NCBI RefSeq assembly: GCF_007860125.1
Contig: NZ_SJPW01000003.1
Location: 644,764 to 708,763 of the forward strand
DNA length: 64,000 nucleotides
Source: Rubripirellula tenax
Lineage (GTDB): Bacteria > Planctomycetota > Planctomycetia > Pirellulales > Pirellulaceae
Reading direction: 5' to 3'
This document shows, one piece after another, positions 42,787 through 52,565 of the stretch (positions are counted from its first letter, which is position 1; each line of letters starts with the position of its first letter). The notes below the pieces were generated by a model. The model was not told the DNA's origin. It searched no databases and saw only the letters and a program-made list of their open reading frames with translations. The translations under genes and the position numbers were made by a program.

Positions 42787-45700
42787 ATGTCTCCACCGAC
42801 CACCCCATCCGACGAATCCCCGATGAGCCGCATCCTTTCGGGGGTGGCGTCGAACACGGACGACGACGAGGTTGTGGGATTGTTGGACCCACCGTCACAG
42901 AAGCTGTTCGGTCAGCTGCGCGAATTCGCGAAACGACTGCAAACCGTTGGTGAGGCTCCTCCAGTCGTTGATGGTTTCAATGTTGATCGATTCCTTCAAA
43001 ACCTTAAAAAAGCCGACCCGGCCGTCGAACCGACATTGATGGCCGGCAACGATGAGACCGATGGGTCAGCGTTCTCGTCATCGATTGTCAGTTTGTCCGC
43101 CCAAACCGATTTCCTGCAGCCGCCCGAAGCGGAAGATGAGATCGGACGCTTGGGGGGTTATCGCATTTTGGAAGTTTTGGGGGTTGGTGGGATGGGGATC
43201 GTATTTAAAGCCGAAGACACACAATTAAAACGGCTGGTGGCTCTCAAAGCGATCAAGCCAGCGATCGCGTCGAACTCGATCGCCAAGCAGCGGTTCCTGC
43301 GCGAGGCTCAATCGACGGCATCGATCGAACATCACAACATCGTTCCGATCTATCAAGTCGGTGAAGACGGCGGCGTACCGTTCATCGCGATGCAATTCTT
43401 GCACGGCGAATCGTTGCAATCGCATTTGCAACACCACCCCAAGCTCGATCAAACCGAGGTCTTGAAAATCGGTAGGGAAGTCGCCGCCGGTCTACAGGCC
43501 GCCCATGAGCATGGTTTGATCCATCGCGACATCAAGCCCGACAACATCTGGCTCGATGCCAAATCAGGATGGGCACGAATCCTTGATTTCGGATTGGTGC
43601 GAGCGGCCAGCGACGATCTGCTGTTGACGCAAACCGATGCGATCGTTGGCACGCCGCGCTACATGGCACCCGAACAAGCGCAAGGCCAGGCGGTCGATCA
43701 TCGCAGCGATCTTTTCAGCCTCGGCAGTGTGCTCTACCAACTCGCCACCGGCGTGCCGTCGTTCACCGGCGGCAACATGGTCGCGACCCTGCTCGCCGTC
43801 GTTAACGCAGAGTCGAAGCCGATCGCAGAGATTGCGCCGGAGATTCATCCCGACCTCGCCGCGCTCATCACGCGACTGCTTTCCAAAGACCCGCAAGCTC
43901 GCCCCCAAGCAGCCGCGGAGGTTGTCGCGGAGATTACTCGGATTGAACGATTGATCCAAACTGAGCCGACGGCGCTAGCCGCGGGTTCGTCGAGTGCGAC
44001 GGCTCAATCGATCATGCCCGAGGCTGGTGCCTACGGTTCACAAACATCCTCCGGTTCCAACGGAACCCAAATTCGCAACTGGCTTCTCGCCGGTGGTTTC
44101 GCGGCGTTCTTCATTCTCGCCGCGATCCTGCTTCGATTTAAAACCAACGATGGCACCGTGGTCGTCCAGCTTGATGGTCCCATCGAGCTAGCGACGATCG
44201 AAATCGACGATCAATCGGTCACCTATCAGTCCGATGAAACGGGACAGATCCGTTTTCGTGTCGCCCCCGGCACCCATCGTTTTACTCTGAAGAATAGCGC
44301 TGGACTCGAGTTAGAGACGACGCTGGGCGACAGTCCGCTGGAGATCAAAACCGGTGCGACGACGTCACTGAAAGCCTGGTTGGAGCGAAAGCCAGATCCA
44401 TCGGGTGCAGTCGTTTCGAGTGCGAAAGAAAAGAAAGCAGCCGCACTACCAACAAAAATCCCCACCGGGCCATTGCCGAAACTCGGAACGTGGGAGCCGA
44501 CAACGGAGGCGGATGTTGACGACTGGTATTGGCTGAGCCACTCACTCGCCGAAATGGAGTCCTTACCGGGTTTGGCGTTGCGACCTGCCAAACTCAAGGG
44601 CATTCGGCGATGGAATGTCGATACACGGCTGCCTCGTGCCGGTTGCGGTAGTGTCAAGTTCAGTCCCGATGGCAGGCACTTTGCCGTCTTGACAAACGAT
44701 TGCCAAGTAAGAATCTACGATGCGAAAAATTTGGAACTGATCCAAATGTTACCCAGTCGAGGAGGAGGATCGTTTCGGCCAATGCTGGATTGGCACTCCA
44801 GTGGGCGTCACCTCGTCGTTGCCAACCCCAACGCATCGGCGACAACACTCTGGACACTGGTCGGGGAATCGCTTCAACCCACGATTCCGATCGCACTGGA
44901 CCAATGCAATGCCGCCGGATTCAGTTCAGATGGAAAGATTTTAGCGACCGCCACCGCCGGATTGGTTTGTCTCTACCAAGTCGACGGAAAGATCCTGCAT
45001 ACTGTCGTCCATCCCGACTTGAACCCGTTCGCGCAGGGCAAGATAGTATGGTCCCCCGACGGACAAATTTTCGCCTCTCAAAACGAAGATGGATCGTTAT
45101 GGTTGTTTGATCGCGAGGGGGAACTGATTCGCAAAATTGATGCCCAGACGGTCGGAGCCAAGGCTGGGGAAGGTGCGATCCACTGGAGTCCGTCGGGTGA
45201 GTTTCTGTGTGCGATTGATGGTGACACTCAAGTCAGCATTCGCTGTATCACGCCCGATGGTAAACGCCAAAAAACGGTCCAGGTCGCTCGTGGCGGTAGG
45301 CTAACACAGTTTTGCTGGTCACCCGATGGTAAAAGAATCTACGCGATCGGACACAGCATTTGGAGCGTCACTGACGTGGACTCGGGGGAGATTCACGACC
45401 TGCCGCAAAATCCAGGTGCAACCGATATCGACGTTAGCCCGGATGGCGAATGGGTGGTTGCGATCCCTGATCGGAGTTTCCATTTGACCGACCGGGACCT
45501 CAACCCAAAAGAGAATAGCGAGACATTCACTGGATCATTCGGCTTGGTCCGGTGGGATGCAAGCGGCGAGCGTTTGGTGGTTGGGGAATTGCAACCGACT
45601 CTTTGGACCCTTGACGGGCGACATTCGCCGATTGATGGTGTCGAAAACCTGTGGAGTTATCATGCGGAATGGTATCCCGATGGTCAGCGGTTAGCGATCG

Positions 45701-46551
45701 AAGACGCCAATAGACGATCGCTATGGATCGGAGATCCGAATGAAGAAATGGTGCCGGATCAGCTACCAGGATTAAGTGGCTTCTGCTGGAGCGGCACTGG
45801 AAACTACGCTGCCGGAATTATCGCTGCGAAGAAGCAGATCGAAATCTTTGATGACCAGGTGATGCTCTTGAAGCAAATCCCTTGCGACGACGTCCCAAGT
45901 ATCACCTTTCGCCCTTACACCGACCAAATGGCGGTCCGCGTCGGGAAAACACTCTACTCCTGCTCACCAGAAGGTGACTGGCGTCTTCACTACGAACTGG
46001 ACCTACCCAACATTCAAGATTGGGAGCGAAACGAGCTGAAGTGGAGCCCCGATGGCAGTCACCTTTACCTTCAGGGCGGCTATGTACTCCGATTTCAAGA
46101 TAATCATTTTTCGATTGTACGTGAGTTTGTCCGTGGAGGCACATGTGCGGACACGTGGAATTCCGATGGAACCCGAAACGTCGCTGCGGATGGTCTGAAC
46201 ATTTATCTCTTCGATGCGTTCACGGGATACTTACTGAAGAAGCACAGCCATCCCTCCGTCATGGGCCGATGCGCCGATCGGCATCCGATTCGTCCGATCT
46301 TCACGATGGGATTTGATGATTCGACGTTTGCCCACTACGACGAAGACACGCTCCAGCCGTATTGGCGAGGCGTTCAACTGCCGGGCAACCAATCGATCGC
46401 CATCACACCGGCGGGTCAAATTTTGAATGGTGATCGCGAGGCGATCGACAAACACTTGGTCTATTACATCGAAACCGACGAAGGCTTGATAAAAATGCTC
46501 ACGCCGACCGAATTTGAACGGCTCATCGGCGAGTCAATCTACACGCCTTAA
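42787..46551 (+). CDS. Transmembrane Ser/Thr protein kinase with C-terminal WD40-like propeller
   Basis: A 1254-residue protein. The cytosolic kinase domain starts near residue 122: GYRILEVLGVGGMGIVFKAE (Gly loop), LVALKAIKP (catalytic Lys), HRDIKPDNIWL at residue 246, the DFG motif in ARILDFGLVRA, and GTPRYMAPEQA. A single membrane helix lies around residues 430-450 (WLLAGGFAAFFILAAILLRF). A short beta domain (VVVQLDGPIELATIEIDDQ) and a long beta-propeller with many SPDGK/WSPDG repeats follow, probably sensing or binding partners on the other side of the membrane. The upstream ECF sigma factor is a likely functional partner. Confidence 0.92.
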   Translation: MSPPTTPSDESPMSRILSGVASNTDDDEVVGLLDPPSQKLFGQLREFAKRLQTVGEAPPVVDGFNVDRFLQNLKKADPAVEPTLMAGNDETDGSAFSSSIVSLSAQTDFLQPPEAEDEIGRLGGYRILEVLGVGGMGIVFKAEDTQLKRLVALKAIKPAIASNSIAKQRFLREAQSTASIEHHNIVPIYQVGEDGGVPFIAMQFLHGESLQSHLQHHPKLDQTEVLKIGREVAAGLQAAHEHGLIHRDIKPDNIWLDAKSGWARILDFGLVRAASDDLLLTQTDAIVGTPRYMAPEQAQGQAVDHRSDLFSLGSVLYQLATGVPSFTGGNMVATLLAVVNAESKPIAEIAPEIHPDLAALITRLLSKDPQARPQAAAEVVAEITRIERLIQTEPTALAAGSSSATAQSIMPEAGAYGSQTSSGSNGTQIRNWLLAGGFAAFFILAAILLRFKTNDGTVVVQLDGPIELATIEIDDQSVTYQSDETGQIRFRVAPGTHRFTLKNSAGLELETTLGDSPLEIKTGATTSLKAWLERKPDPSGAVVSSAKEKKAAALPTKIPTGPLPKLGTWEPTTEADVDDWYWLSHSLAEMESLPGLALRPAKLKGIRRWNVDTRLPRAGCGSVKFSPDGRHFAVLTNDCQVRIYDAKNLELIQMLPSRGGGSFRPMLDWHSSGRHLVVANPNASATTLWTLVGESLQPTIPIALDQCNAAGFSSDGKILATATAGLVCLYQVDGKILHTVVHPDLNPFAQGKIVWSPDGQIFASQNEDGSLWLFDREGELIRKIDAQTVGAKAGEGAIHWSPSGEFLCAIDGDTQVSIRCITPDGKRQKTVQVARGGRLTQFCWSPDGKRIYAIGHSIWSVTDVDSGEIHDLPQNPGATDIDVSPDGEWVVAIPDRSFHLTDRDLNPKENSETFTGSFGLVRWDASGERLVVGELQPTLWTLDGRHSPIDGVENLWSYHAEWYPDGQRLAIEDANRRSLWIGDPNEEMVPDQLPGLSGFCWSGTGNYAAGIIAAKKQIEIFDDQVMLLKQIPCDDVPSITFRPYTDQMAVRVGKTLYSCSPEGDWRLHYELDLPNIQDWERNELKWSPDGSHLYLQGGYVLRFQDNHFSIVREFVRGGTCADTWNSDGTRNVAADGLNIYLFDAFTGYLLKKHSHPSVMGRCADRHPIRPIFTMGFDDSTFAHYDEDTLQPYWRGVQLPGNQSIAITPAGQILNGDREAIDKHLVYYIETDEGLIKMLTPTEFERLIGESIYTP

Positions 46552-46568
46552 GTGCATCGCAACAAGCT

Positions 46569-46955
46569 TCAATACTTCGGCGCGTGCTGGCCCTCGCAGG
46601 TGAACCCGTATCGGTCGGCCTGGCGCAAAACGTCCTTCGTCAAATAGCCAGCCTCGGGTTCATCTCGGAGTTCTCCTTTTTCGATTCGCTGGCTGCGATC
46701 TGTATCGTGCCGGGCCATCGAAATCAGGATCAAACGGCGGCAATAAGCCACGGGCCATCAGTAAATCCTTCGGCGTTAGCCCGAGCTTCATCCGGTACTT
46801 TGCGAGCAACGTGGATAGCTCCCATGTTGACAACGCGTCGTCATCATTCTCGTCGAACGATTCAGCATCCGAAGGTAAATTCGCCTTCGACCACTGGTCC
46901 GGATCAAGTGTTCCACTTTGATTGGCGTCGAACTTTGCGCGAAGTTTGATCGCTC
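46569..46955 (-). pseudogene. Frameshifted EF-hand protein remnant
   Basis: The minus strand encodes KFDANQSGTLDPDQWSKANL and SFDENDDDALSTWELSTLL, two calcium-loop-like EF-hands. A third EF-like stretch, MARHDTDRSQRIEKGELRD, lies in another frame, ending HAPKY and a stop at 46569. No start codon or signal peptide precedes the first segment, which is cut by an in-frame TGA near 46955. This is best read as a decayed C-terminal piece of a planctomycete EF-hand protein. Confidence 0.55.
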
Positions 46956-47247
46956 AACGTTGATCAACGCCAAGTATGCCTGATCACGCCATGGCAAGCG
47001 GGCCTGCTCCGAAGCATGCTCGCTGTCGTCTCGACCGAGATTTAGTCGACTTTTTTGCGACACGGATGATCGCCGTCAAATCGGCCGGATTTGCTGGGAT
47101 TCCGAGCCGATCGATGCGTCCTTTGAAGGGCCGTGACGACATTTTGGACGAGTCTGTCAAAGATGTCCCTCGACGTTTCCGTACAATCGATCACAATGGC
47201 GGGTCCCGCCAAGTCCCCGCCCCGCCACTTCTCGGCGCCGTTTCGAT

Positions 47248-48462
47248 ATGAAGTTTCTGGCTACCGCCTTCGTCCGACTTTTGATTCCCATCGGCATCCT
47301 GGTTGCCGGTGCTTACGGATATACACGTCTGTCGATCGAGCCAGCGGAGGAAATGAGCGAGCCGGCTGAGGAGCAGGTACTGCGCAGTCGTATCGTGTCT
47401 TTGGCTTCCAGCGATTTCGTAGTAAAAATTCAGACCAACGGCGTTGTCGGTCCGCACAACCGCGTGACGTTGAGCGCCGAAGTCACCGGAACCATTCGCG
47501 CCACCGAGGTTGCCTTCGAAGTCGGTTCGTTCTTCCAAGCCGGCGACCTGTTGCTGGACATCGACGACCGTGATTATCAAACCGCGCTGCAGGTCGCGCG
47601 CGAGCAAAACAAGCTCGCCAAAGCGACCTTGACGTTGACCCAATCCGCTCACGAGCGGAACCAAGAACTCGCCCGCCGGAACAGCGCATCCGGCGCCGAA
47701 CTCGACAGCACATTGTCGGCGCTGGTTGCAGCCCAATCGCAAGTCGAGATCACCGCCTCGGCGATTGACCAAGCCCAGCGCGACTTGGAACGCACGAAGA
47801 TCTATGCACCCTTTGACGGCCGTGTCGCAACGAAGTCGGTCGGCGTGGGACAATTGGTCAGTCCGGGTACGATGCTGGGTGATGTGTTCGCGATTGATTA
47901 CGCCGAGGTTCGTTTGCCGATCGCAAGCCGCGAACTGAGACACTTGAAGTTGCCTGAAAGGGAAGGCGACCCGCCCGTCGACGTTGAACTGCGCGACGCG
48001 ATCGATGCATCGTCGGGTTCCCGCTGGCGTGCGAAAATCGTTCGAACCGAAGGAACGCTCGACGCGGATTCGTTGGAGCTGTTCGCGATCGCACGGATCG
48101 ACGATCCCTTTTCGTTTCATTCTGACCATGCGATTTTGCGGATCGGTCAACCGGTTGTCGCGATCGTTCGCGGTGAGATCCTTCGTGATGTGATGGTGAT
48201 TCCACGCGGTGCCGTGCGACGACTCGATCAGGTGTATTTGATTGACCGCGACAAGCTGACCCTGCGATCATTGACGATCGATCCGCTCTGGTCGGATGCT
48301 GATAACGTGATTGTTCGCGACGGTTCGATTCAGGACGGTGAAATGCTGGCGACGTCGATGCTGGTCTATGCACCGGAGGGCAGTTTGGTGCAGATCATTC
48401 CGGACGATAGTGCCGCGGTGTCGCTGGCCGGCGAGCCGCCCGAGTTGGAAGCCACACCGTGA
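47248..48462 (+). CDS. RND efflux periplasmic adaptor (membrane fusion protein)
   Basis: A 404-residue adaptor with an N-terminal membrane anchor (FVRLLIPIGILVAGAYGY). Order of domains: lipoyl/barrel-sandwich halves (VTLSAEVTGTIRATEVAFEV, then DLERTKIYAPFDGRVATKSV) flanking an alpha-helical hairpin (QVAREQNKLAKATLTLTQ to ASAIDQAQ), then a beta-barrel and a membrane-proximal domain (VMVIPRGAVRRLDQVYLI). It is coupled to the pump by a GTGA overlap. No TolC-type outer-membrane gene is present. Confidence 0.92.
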   Translation: MKFLATAFVRLLIPIGILVAGAYGYTRLSIEPAEEMSEPAEEQVLRSRIVSLASSDFVVKIQTNGVVGPHNRVTLSAEVTGTIRATEVAFEVGSFFQAGDLLLDIDDRDYQTALQVAREQNKLAKATLTLTQSAHERNQELARRNSASGAELDSTLSALVAAQSQVEITASAIDQAQRDLERTKIYAPFDGRVATKSVGVGQLVSPGTMLGDVFAIDYAEVRLPIASRELRHLKLPEREGDPPVDVELRDAIDASSGSRWRAKIVRTEGTLDADSLELFAIARIDDPFSFHSDHAILRIGQPVVAIVRGEILRDVMVIPRGAVRRLDQVYLIDRDKLTLRSLTIDPLWSDADNVIVRDGSIQDGEMLATSMLVYAPEGSLVQIIPDDSAAVSLAGEPPELEATP

Positions 48463-51400
48463 TTCGTTGGTTCACGATCAACGGCATCGCCGCCAACTTT
48501 TTGATGGTCGCGATCATTGTTGCCGGTGGCTATGTCGCGGTGAATCATGTGCCGCTAGAAGTCACGCCGGCGCTGAGCTGGAACACGGTCATGATCGACA
48601 TGGAGTATCGCGGTGCGACCGCGAAAGATGTCGAGCGTGCGATCCTTGTTCCCGTCGAGGCGGCGCTGGAAGGTGTCGACGGAATCGATTCGCTGAATGC
48701 CGACGGTTTTCGTGGCGGCGCGAAATTCTTTCTGCGAGCAAGTCGCGGCAAAGATCTTCGCGATTTGATGGATGACGTCAAAGCGAGAATCGACACGATC
48801 ACGACGTTCCCCGCGGAAACCGAACCGCCTCGTGTGCTGATCCCTGAATCGGCAAACTATTTCGATATCCTGCAAATCGCGGTGATGGGCGATTTGTCGC
48901 CGCACGACATGCGACGCGTCGCCCGTAGAGTACAGCAGGACTTGCTGGAGATGCCGGGTATCAGTCGCGTTGATATTCGTGGTGAAAAGGAATCGGAAGT
49001 CGCGATCGAAGCGAATGTCGACAAACTGCTGGCATACAACTTGAGCTTCCAAGATTTGACGGACGCGATTCGCGGGTTCTCGTTAGACCTTCCTGCCGGT
49101 GCGATCGACAGCAACAGTGGTACGTTCATCGTGCGCACGCGAGGCCAGGCATATTCAGAAGAAGAATTCGAAAACATTCCGATACGATCGACCGCCGGCG
49201 CCGAAGTTCGACTGGGCGAAGTCGCAACGATCCGCGACGGATTCGTCGAAGGCGACCAGAAATTGTTCTTCAATGGAAAGCCAGCCGTCTTTGTGCCGGT
49301 GATGCGTGTGGGCGGCGAAAGTGCGCTCGGAATTTCGAACGAGGTTCGCGAGTATGTCCGTACCGCCCGCACGCGTTTTCCCGACGGTATCGAACTTGAA
49401 ATTTGGGACGACGAATCCTTGGCGATTCGACATCGGCTCAGCACGCTTGCGTGGTCGCTGCTTCAGGGTGGTTTTTTCGTGCTGTTGATACTCGGCCTGT
49501 TCATCCGGCCCGCGCTGGCGTTTTGGATCGTGATCGGTATTCCGGTCAGCTTTGCCGGCGCGGCGTTGTTCATGCCATGGTTCGATTTGACCGCGAATGT
49601 GATGAGTTTATTCGGGTTCATCATCGTGACAGGCATCGTCGTGGATGACGCCATCGTCACGGGCGAGAACGTGTACTCCAAAATCATGGAAGGCGTCGAT
49701 CCGTTGGAAGCCGCCGTCGAAGGAACCCGCGAAGTCGCGACGCCGGTCACGTTTGGTGCGCTGACCACGGTCGTCGCGTTCTTGCCGTTGATGTTCTTTG
49801 ATGGAACGTGGGGCGACTACGCACGGCAGGTGCCGCCGGTGGTTGCGCCGGTGCTGTTGTTTTCGCTGATCGAGTCGAAGTTGATTCTGCCCGCTCACTT
49901 GAAACACTTACGCCGCAGAACGGGGAAAGGGATCTTTGCGCGTTTTCAATCCGCGATCGCAACCGGTTTGGAACGGTTCATTGCTTCCGTCTATCAACCG
50001 ACGCTGCGATTGGCCGTCGGGAATCGATTTGCCGTGATTGCGGCGTTCATCGCGATGGCGATGTTGATGGCCGGTTATTGCGCGGGTGGGCGGATGGGAT
50101 TCGTCGCGTTCCCGTCGGTGGACAGCACTCGGATTTCCGCGAAGTTGGATTTGCCGGCCGATACGCCCCTCGAAGTGACCGAGCGTTATGTCCTTCGGAT
50201 TTCTGAAGCGCTCGATCAATTGAAGGCGGAGTTCGTCGATCCAGGAAACGGCCGATCCTTGGTCCAGCACGTCGTTCGATTGACGGGCTCGCGTCGTCCC
50301 GGTTCCGAATTTGACAAAGCACGCGGCTACATGGCCTTTGAAGTCATGCCACCGGAGGATCGCAGCGTCCCGGGCCCGAAGAACAGCGTACTGGCGCAAC
50401 GATGGAGCGAGTTGGTGGGTGAAATCCCCGAAGCGCGACGGTTCGAGACGCGTTCAGAATCGTCCATCGTTCGCGATAGCGAATACGACGACGAAGATTT
50501 AAACATCGAACTGCGAGGTCCATCTTCGCCAGAAAAACGCGACGTCGCTCGCCAGATCAAAGCGATGCTCGACGGCTATACCGAACTGAAGGATCAATGG
50601 GCCAACATCAACGAAGGGCAAGACGAATTGGAGATCAGCCTGAAACCACGGGCTGCTGAATTGGGGCTGACACAGTCGGTCTTGGCCAGCCAGATTCGAC
50701 AGGCGTTCTTCGGCGAAGAAGCCCAGAGGATTCAACGTGGTGTCGATGACATTCGTGTCATGGTGCGATTGCCGCTGGAAGCAAGACAGTCACTGCATAC
50801 GCTTGATCGCCTCAAAATCCGGACACCGCGAGGCGCCGAAGTCCCTCTCGAAACGGTCGCGACGATCAGCCTGGTCAAGGCACCGTCCCATGTCGAACGC
50901 AACGATCGAGCGGAAATCATTCGCTTGGGTGCTCAGCCTGTTGATGAAGCGGTGGATGTCGTCGGGATCTCAAAAGAGTTGGCGCCGAAGCTGGATGCTT
51001 TGTGCATCCGACACGGACTGTCCTACCAGTTTCTCGGCTATGTCGCCGAAGCAGAAAAAACAAAGCGCCAGACGATCATCGGTTCGGTTTTGCTGTTCTT
51101 GACGCTGTATGGATTGCTGGCGATCGCATTGAAGTCACTGGTCCAACCGATCTATGTGCTGTTGGCCGTTCCTTTTGCAATCATCGGGGCTTTGGTCGGG
51201 CACATTTTGCTGGACCTGACCCCTTCGTATCTTTCGATTTTTGGAATGTTGGCGTTGGCCGGCATCGCAGTCAACGACACGTTGGTGATGGTGGACTTCA
51301 TCAATCGCCGCACTGCATCGGGTATGACATTGATCGACGCGGCGCTCGAAGCCGGCGGAAAGCGATTCCGGCCGATCTTCTTAACGTCGATCACGACCTT

Positions 51401-51614
51401 TGTCGGATTGTTGCCGTTGATGTTGGATGAATCGATCCAGGCCCAGTTCTTGATTCCGATGGCCGTGTCCTTGGCCTTCGGCGTTTTGTTCGCGACGGCG
51501 ATCACGCTGTACATGGTACCCTGTGCCGTATTGGCCGGTGCCGACATCGCACGACTGACCAAAACGGCTGCAAGATGGTACTGGTTTCCTTTGGGCAACC
51601 GCACTCAGGCCTAA
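48459..51614 (+). CDS. RND-family efflux permease (AcrB/HAE1-like)
   Basis: A 1051-residue inner-membrane pump starting at GTG within the adaptor stop codon. The N-terminal helix IAANFLMVAIIVAGGYVAV is followed by a porter loop, helices 2-6, a second porter loop and helices 8-12. The proton-relay motif in helix 4 is intact: TGIVVDDAIVTGENVY with Asp396 and Asp397. A second conserved stretch, GIAVNDTLVMVDFINRR, lies in helix 10, and GGKRFRPIFLTSITTFVGLL is the conserved amphipathic loop. Substrates (drugs, metals, lipids) cannot be told from sequence. Confidence 0.94.
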   Translation: MIRWFTINGIAANFLMVAIIVAGGYVAVNHVPLEVTPALSWNTVMIDMEYRGATAKDVERAILVPVEAALEGVDGIDSLNADGFRGGAKFFLRASRGKDLRDLMDDVKARIDTITTFPAETEPPRVLIPESANYFDILQIAVMGDLSPHDMRRVARRVQQDLLEMPGISRVDIRGEKESEVAIEANVDKLLAYNLSFQDLTDAIRGFSLDLPAGAIDSNSGTFIVRTRGQAYSEEEFENIPIRSTAGAEVRLGEVATIRDGFVEGDQKLFFNGKPAVFVPVMRVGGESALGISNEVREYVRTARTRFPDGIELEIWDDESLAIRHRLSTLAWSLLQGGFFVLLILGLFIRPALAFWIVIGIPVSFAGAALFMPWFDLTANVMSLFGFIIVTGIVVDDAIVTGENVYSKIMEGVDPLEAAVEGTREVATPVTFGALTTVVAFLPLMFFDGTWGDYARQVPPVVAPVLLFSLIESKLILPAHLKHLRRRTGKGIFARFQSAIATGLERFIASVYQPTLRLAVGNRFAVIAAFIAMAMLMAGYCAGGRMGFVAFPSVDSTRISAKLDLPADTPLEVTERYVLRISEALDQLKAEFVDPGNGRSLVQHVVRLTGSRRPGSEFDKARGYMAFEVMPPEDRSVPGPKNSVLAQRWSELVGEIPEARRFETRSESSIVRDSEYDDEDLNIELRGPSSPEKRDVARQIKAMLDGYTELKDQWANINEGQDELEISLKPRAAELGLTQSVLASQIRQAFFGEEAQRIQRGVDDIRVMVRLPLEARQSLHTLDRLKIRTPRGAEVPLETVATISLVKAPSHVERNDRAEIIRLGAQPVDEAVDVVGISKELAPKLDALCIRHGLSYQFLGYVAEAEKTKRQTIIGSVLLFLTLYGLLAIALKSLVQPIYVLLAVPFAIIGALVGHILLDLTPSYLSIFGMLALAGIAVNDTLVMVDFINRRTASGMTLIDAALEAGGKRFRPIFLTSITTFVGLLPLMLDESIQAQFLIPMAVSLAFGVLFATAITLYMVPCAVLAGADIARLTKTAARWYWFPLGNRTQA

Positions 51615-51668
51615 GAACTTGTTTCGAAACAGGTTTCGAATTCGCCGATAGCCCGCGAACCGTCGCCA

Positions 51669-52514
51669 CTATTGATAGACGTGGACAAAATCGACGAGCA
51701 TCTTCTGCGGGAACTGTGTCGTTTCGTCCGGATTGCCAAGGAAGTTACCGCCGACCGACAGGTTCAACAGCAGGTGGAATTTTTGGTCAAAGGGAGCTGG
51801 AAACTCGCCGCCGTCGGACGTCCATTTGGTCTGCGTTTGATAGGGCTTTCCGTCGATCGACCAAACGATTTTCCCTTCCGTCCAATCCACCGAAAACGTG
51901 TGAAAATCTTCCGCAAAGTTTCCTTCTGGCTTCACGAACGTTTCGCCTGAGTATTTGTTCTTTGGCCATACACCGCCGTAGTGCAGCGTTCCAAGGACTT
52001 CGTTCGGCTTTTGACCGCGGTATTCCATGATGTCGATCTCGCCGCTTGCCGCCCAGGTCCCGTACTTGTTGTCGGTGGGCAGCATCCAGATCGCGGGCCA
52101 CATTCCTTGGCCGATGGGCAGCTTCGCACGCACTTCGATTCGTCCGTACTTCCAGTCACCACGGTGTTTGGTTCGGATCCGAGCGGACGAGTATTCGCGT
52201 TCCGTGCCACTGATGTTGGCATTGTCGCGATGTGCTTCCAATACCAAGTATCCATCTTCGACGCGAACATTTTTCTCTCGGTCAGTGAACAACTGCAATT
52301 CGTTGTTGCCGCCACCAAACGCATTTTCTTCAACGCCCCATTTGGAATAGTCCAACGAGTCGCCGTCGAACTCGTCACTCCAAACCAATTTCAACGCTTT
52401 GTTCGCAGTCACTTGTGGCTCGAGCACCGCTTCTTGTGCGGTCAGCGACTGTGACGACAAGCCTAAAAAAACAAAAACAGAAACAATCAAGAAGCACTTC
52501 ATTTTCAGACTCAT
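51669..52514 (-). CDS. Secreted glycoside hydrolase family 16 (probable beta-1,3-glucanase/laminarinase)
   Basis: A 281-residue enzyme with signal peptide (FLIVSVFVFLGLSSQSLTAQ). GH16 jelly-roll motifs: LVWSDEFDGDSLDYSKW, RIRTKHRGDWKYGRIEVRAK, and the catalytic GEIDIMEYRG with nucleophile Glu159 and acid/base Glu164. LHYGGVWP and FHTFSVDWTEGKIVWSIDG are typical of laminarinase-like members. ATG 52514 is chosen over the earlier in-frame start because the signal peptide follows it. It is the last gene of the leftward glucan operon and would depolymerise the glucan outside the cytoplasm. Confidence 0.92.
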   Translation of the reverse strand: MSLKMKCFLIVSVFVFLGLSSQSLTAQEAVLEPQVTANKALKLVWSDEFDGDSLDYSKWGVEENAFGGGNNELQLFTDREKNVRVEDGYLVLEAHRDNANISGTEREYSSARIRTKHRGDWKYGRIEVRAKLPIGQGMWPAIWMLPTDNKYGTWAASGEIDIMEYRGQKPNEVLGTLHYGGVWPKNKYSGETFVKPEGNFAEDFHTFSVDWTEGKIVWSIDGKPYQTQTKWTSDGGEFPAPFDQKFHLLLNLSVGGNFLGNPDETTQFPQKMLVDFVHVYQ

Positions 52515-52565
52515 AAATTTCGATGGATGGGTGACAAAGGGGCAAACACAGCACACGGCTGAACG

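Noticed and set aside
47191-48150. 319-codon leftward frame opposite the RND adaptor gene
   Set aside because: Shadow of the adaptor gene, which has clear family motifs; no motif in the antisense product.
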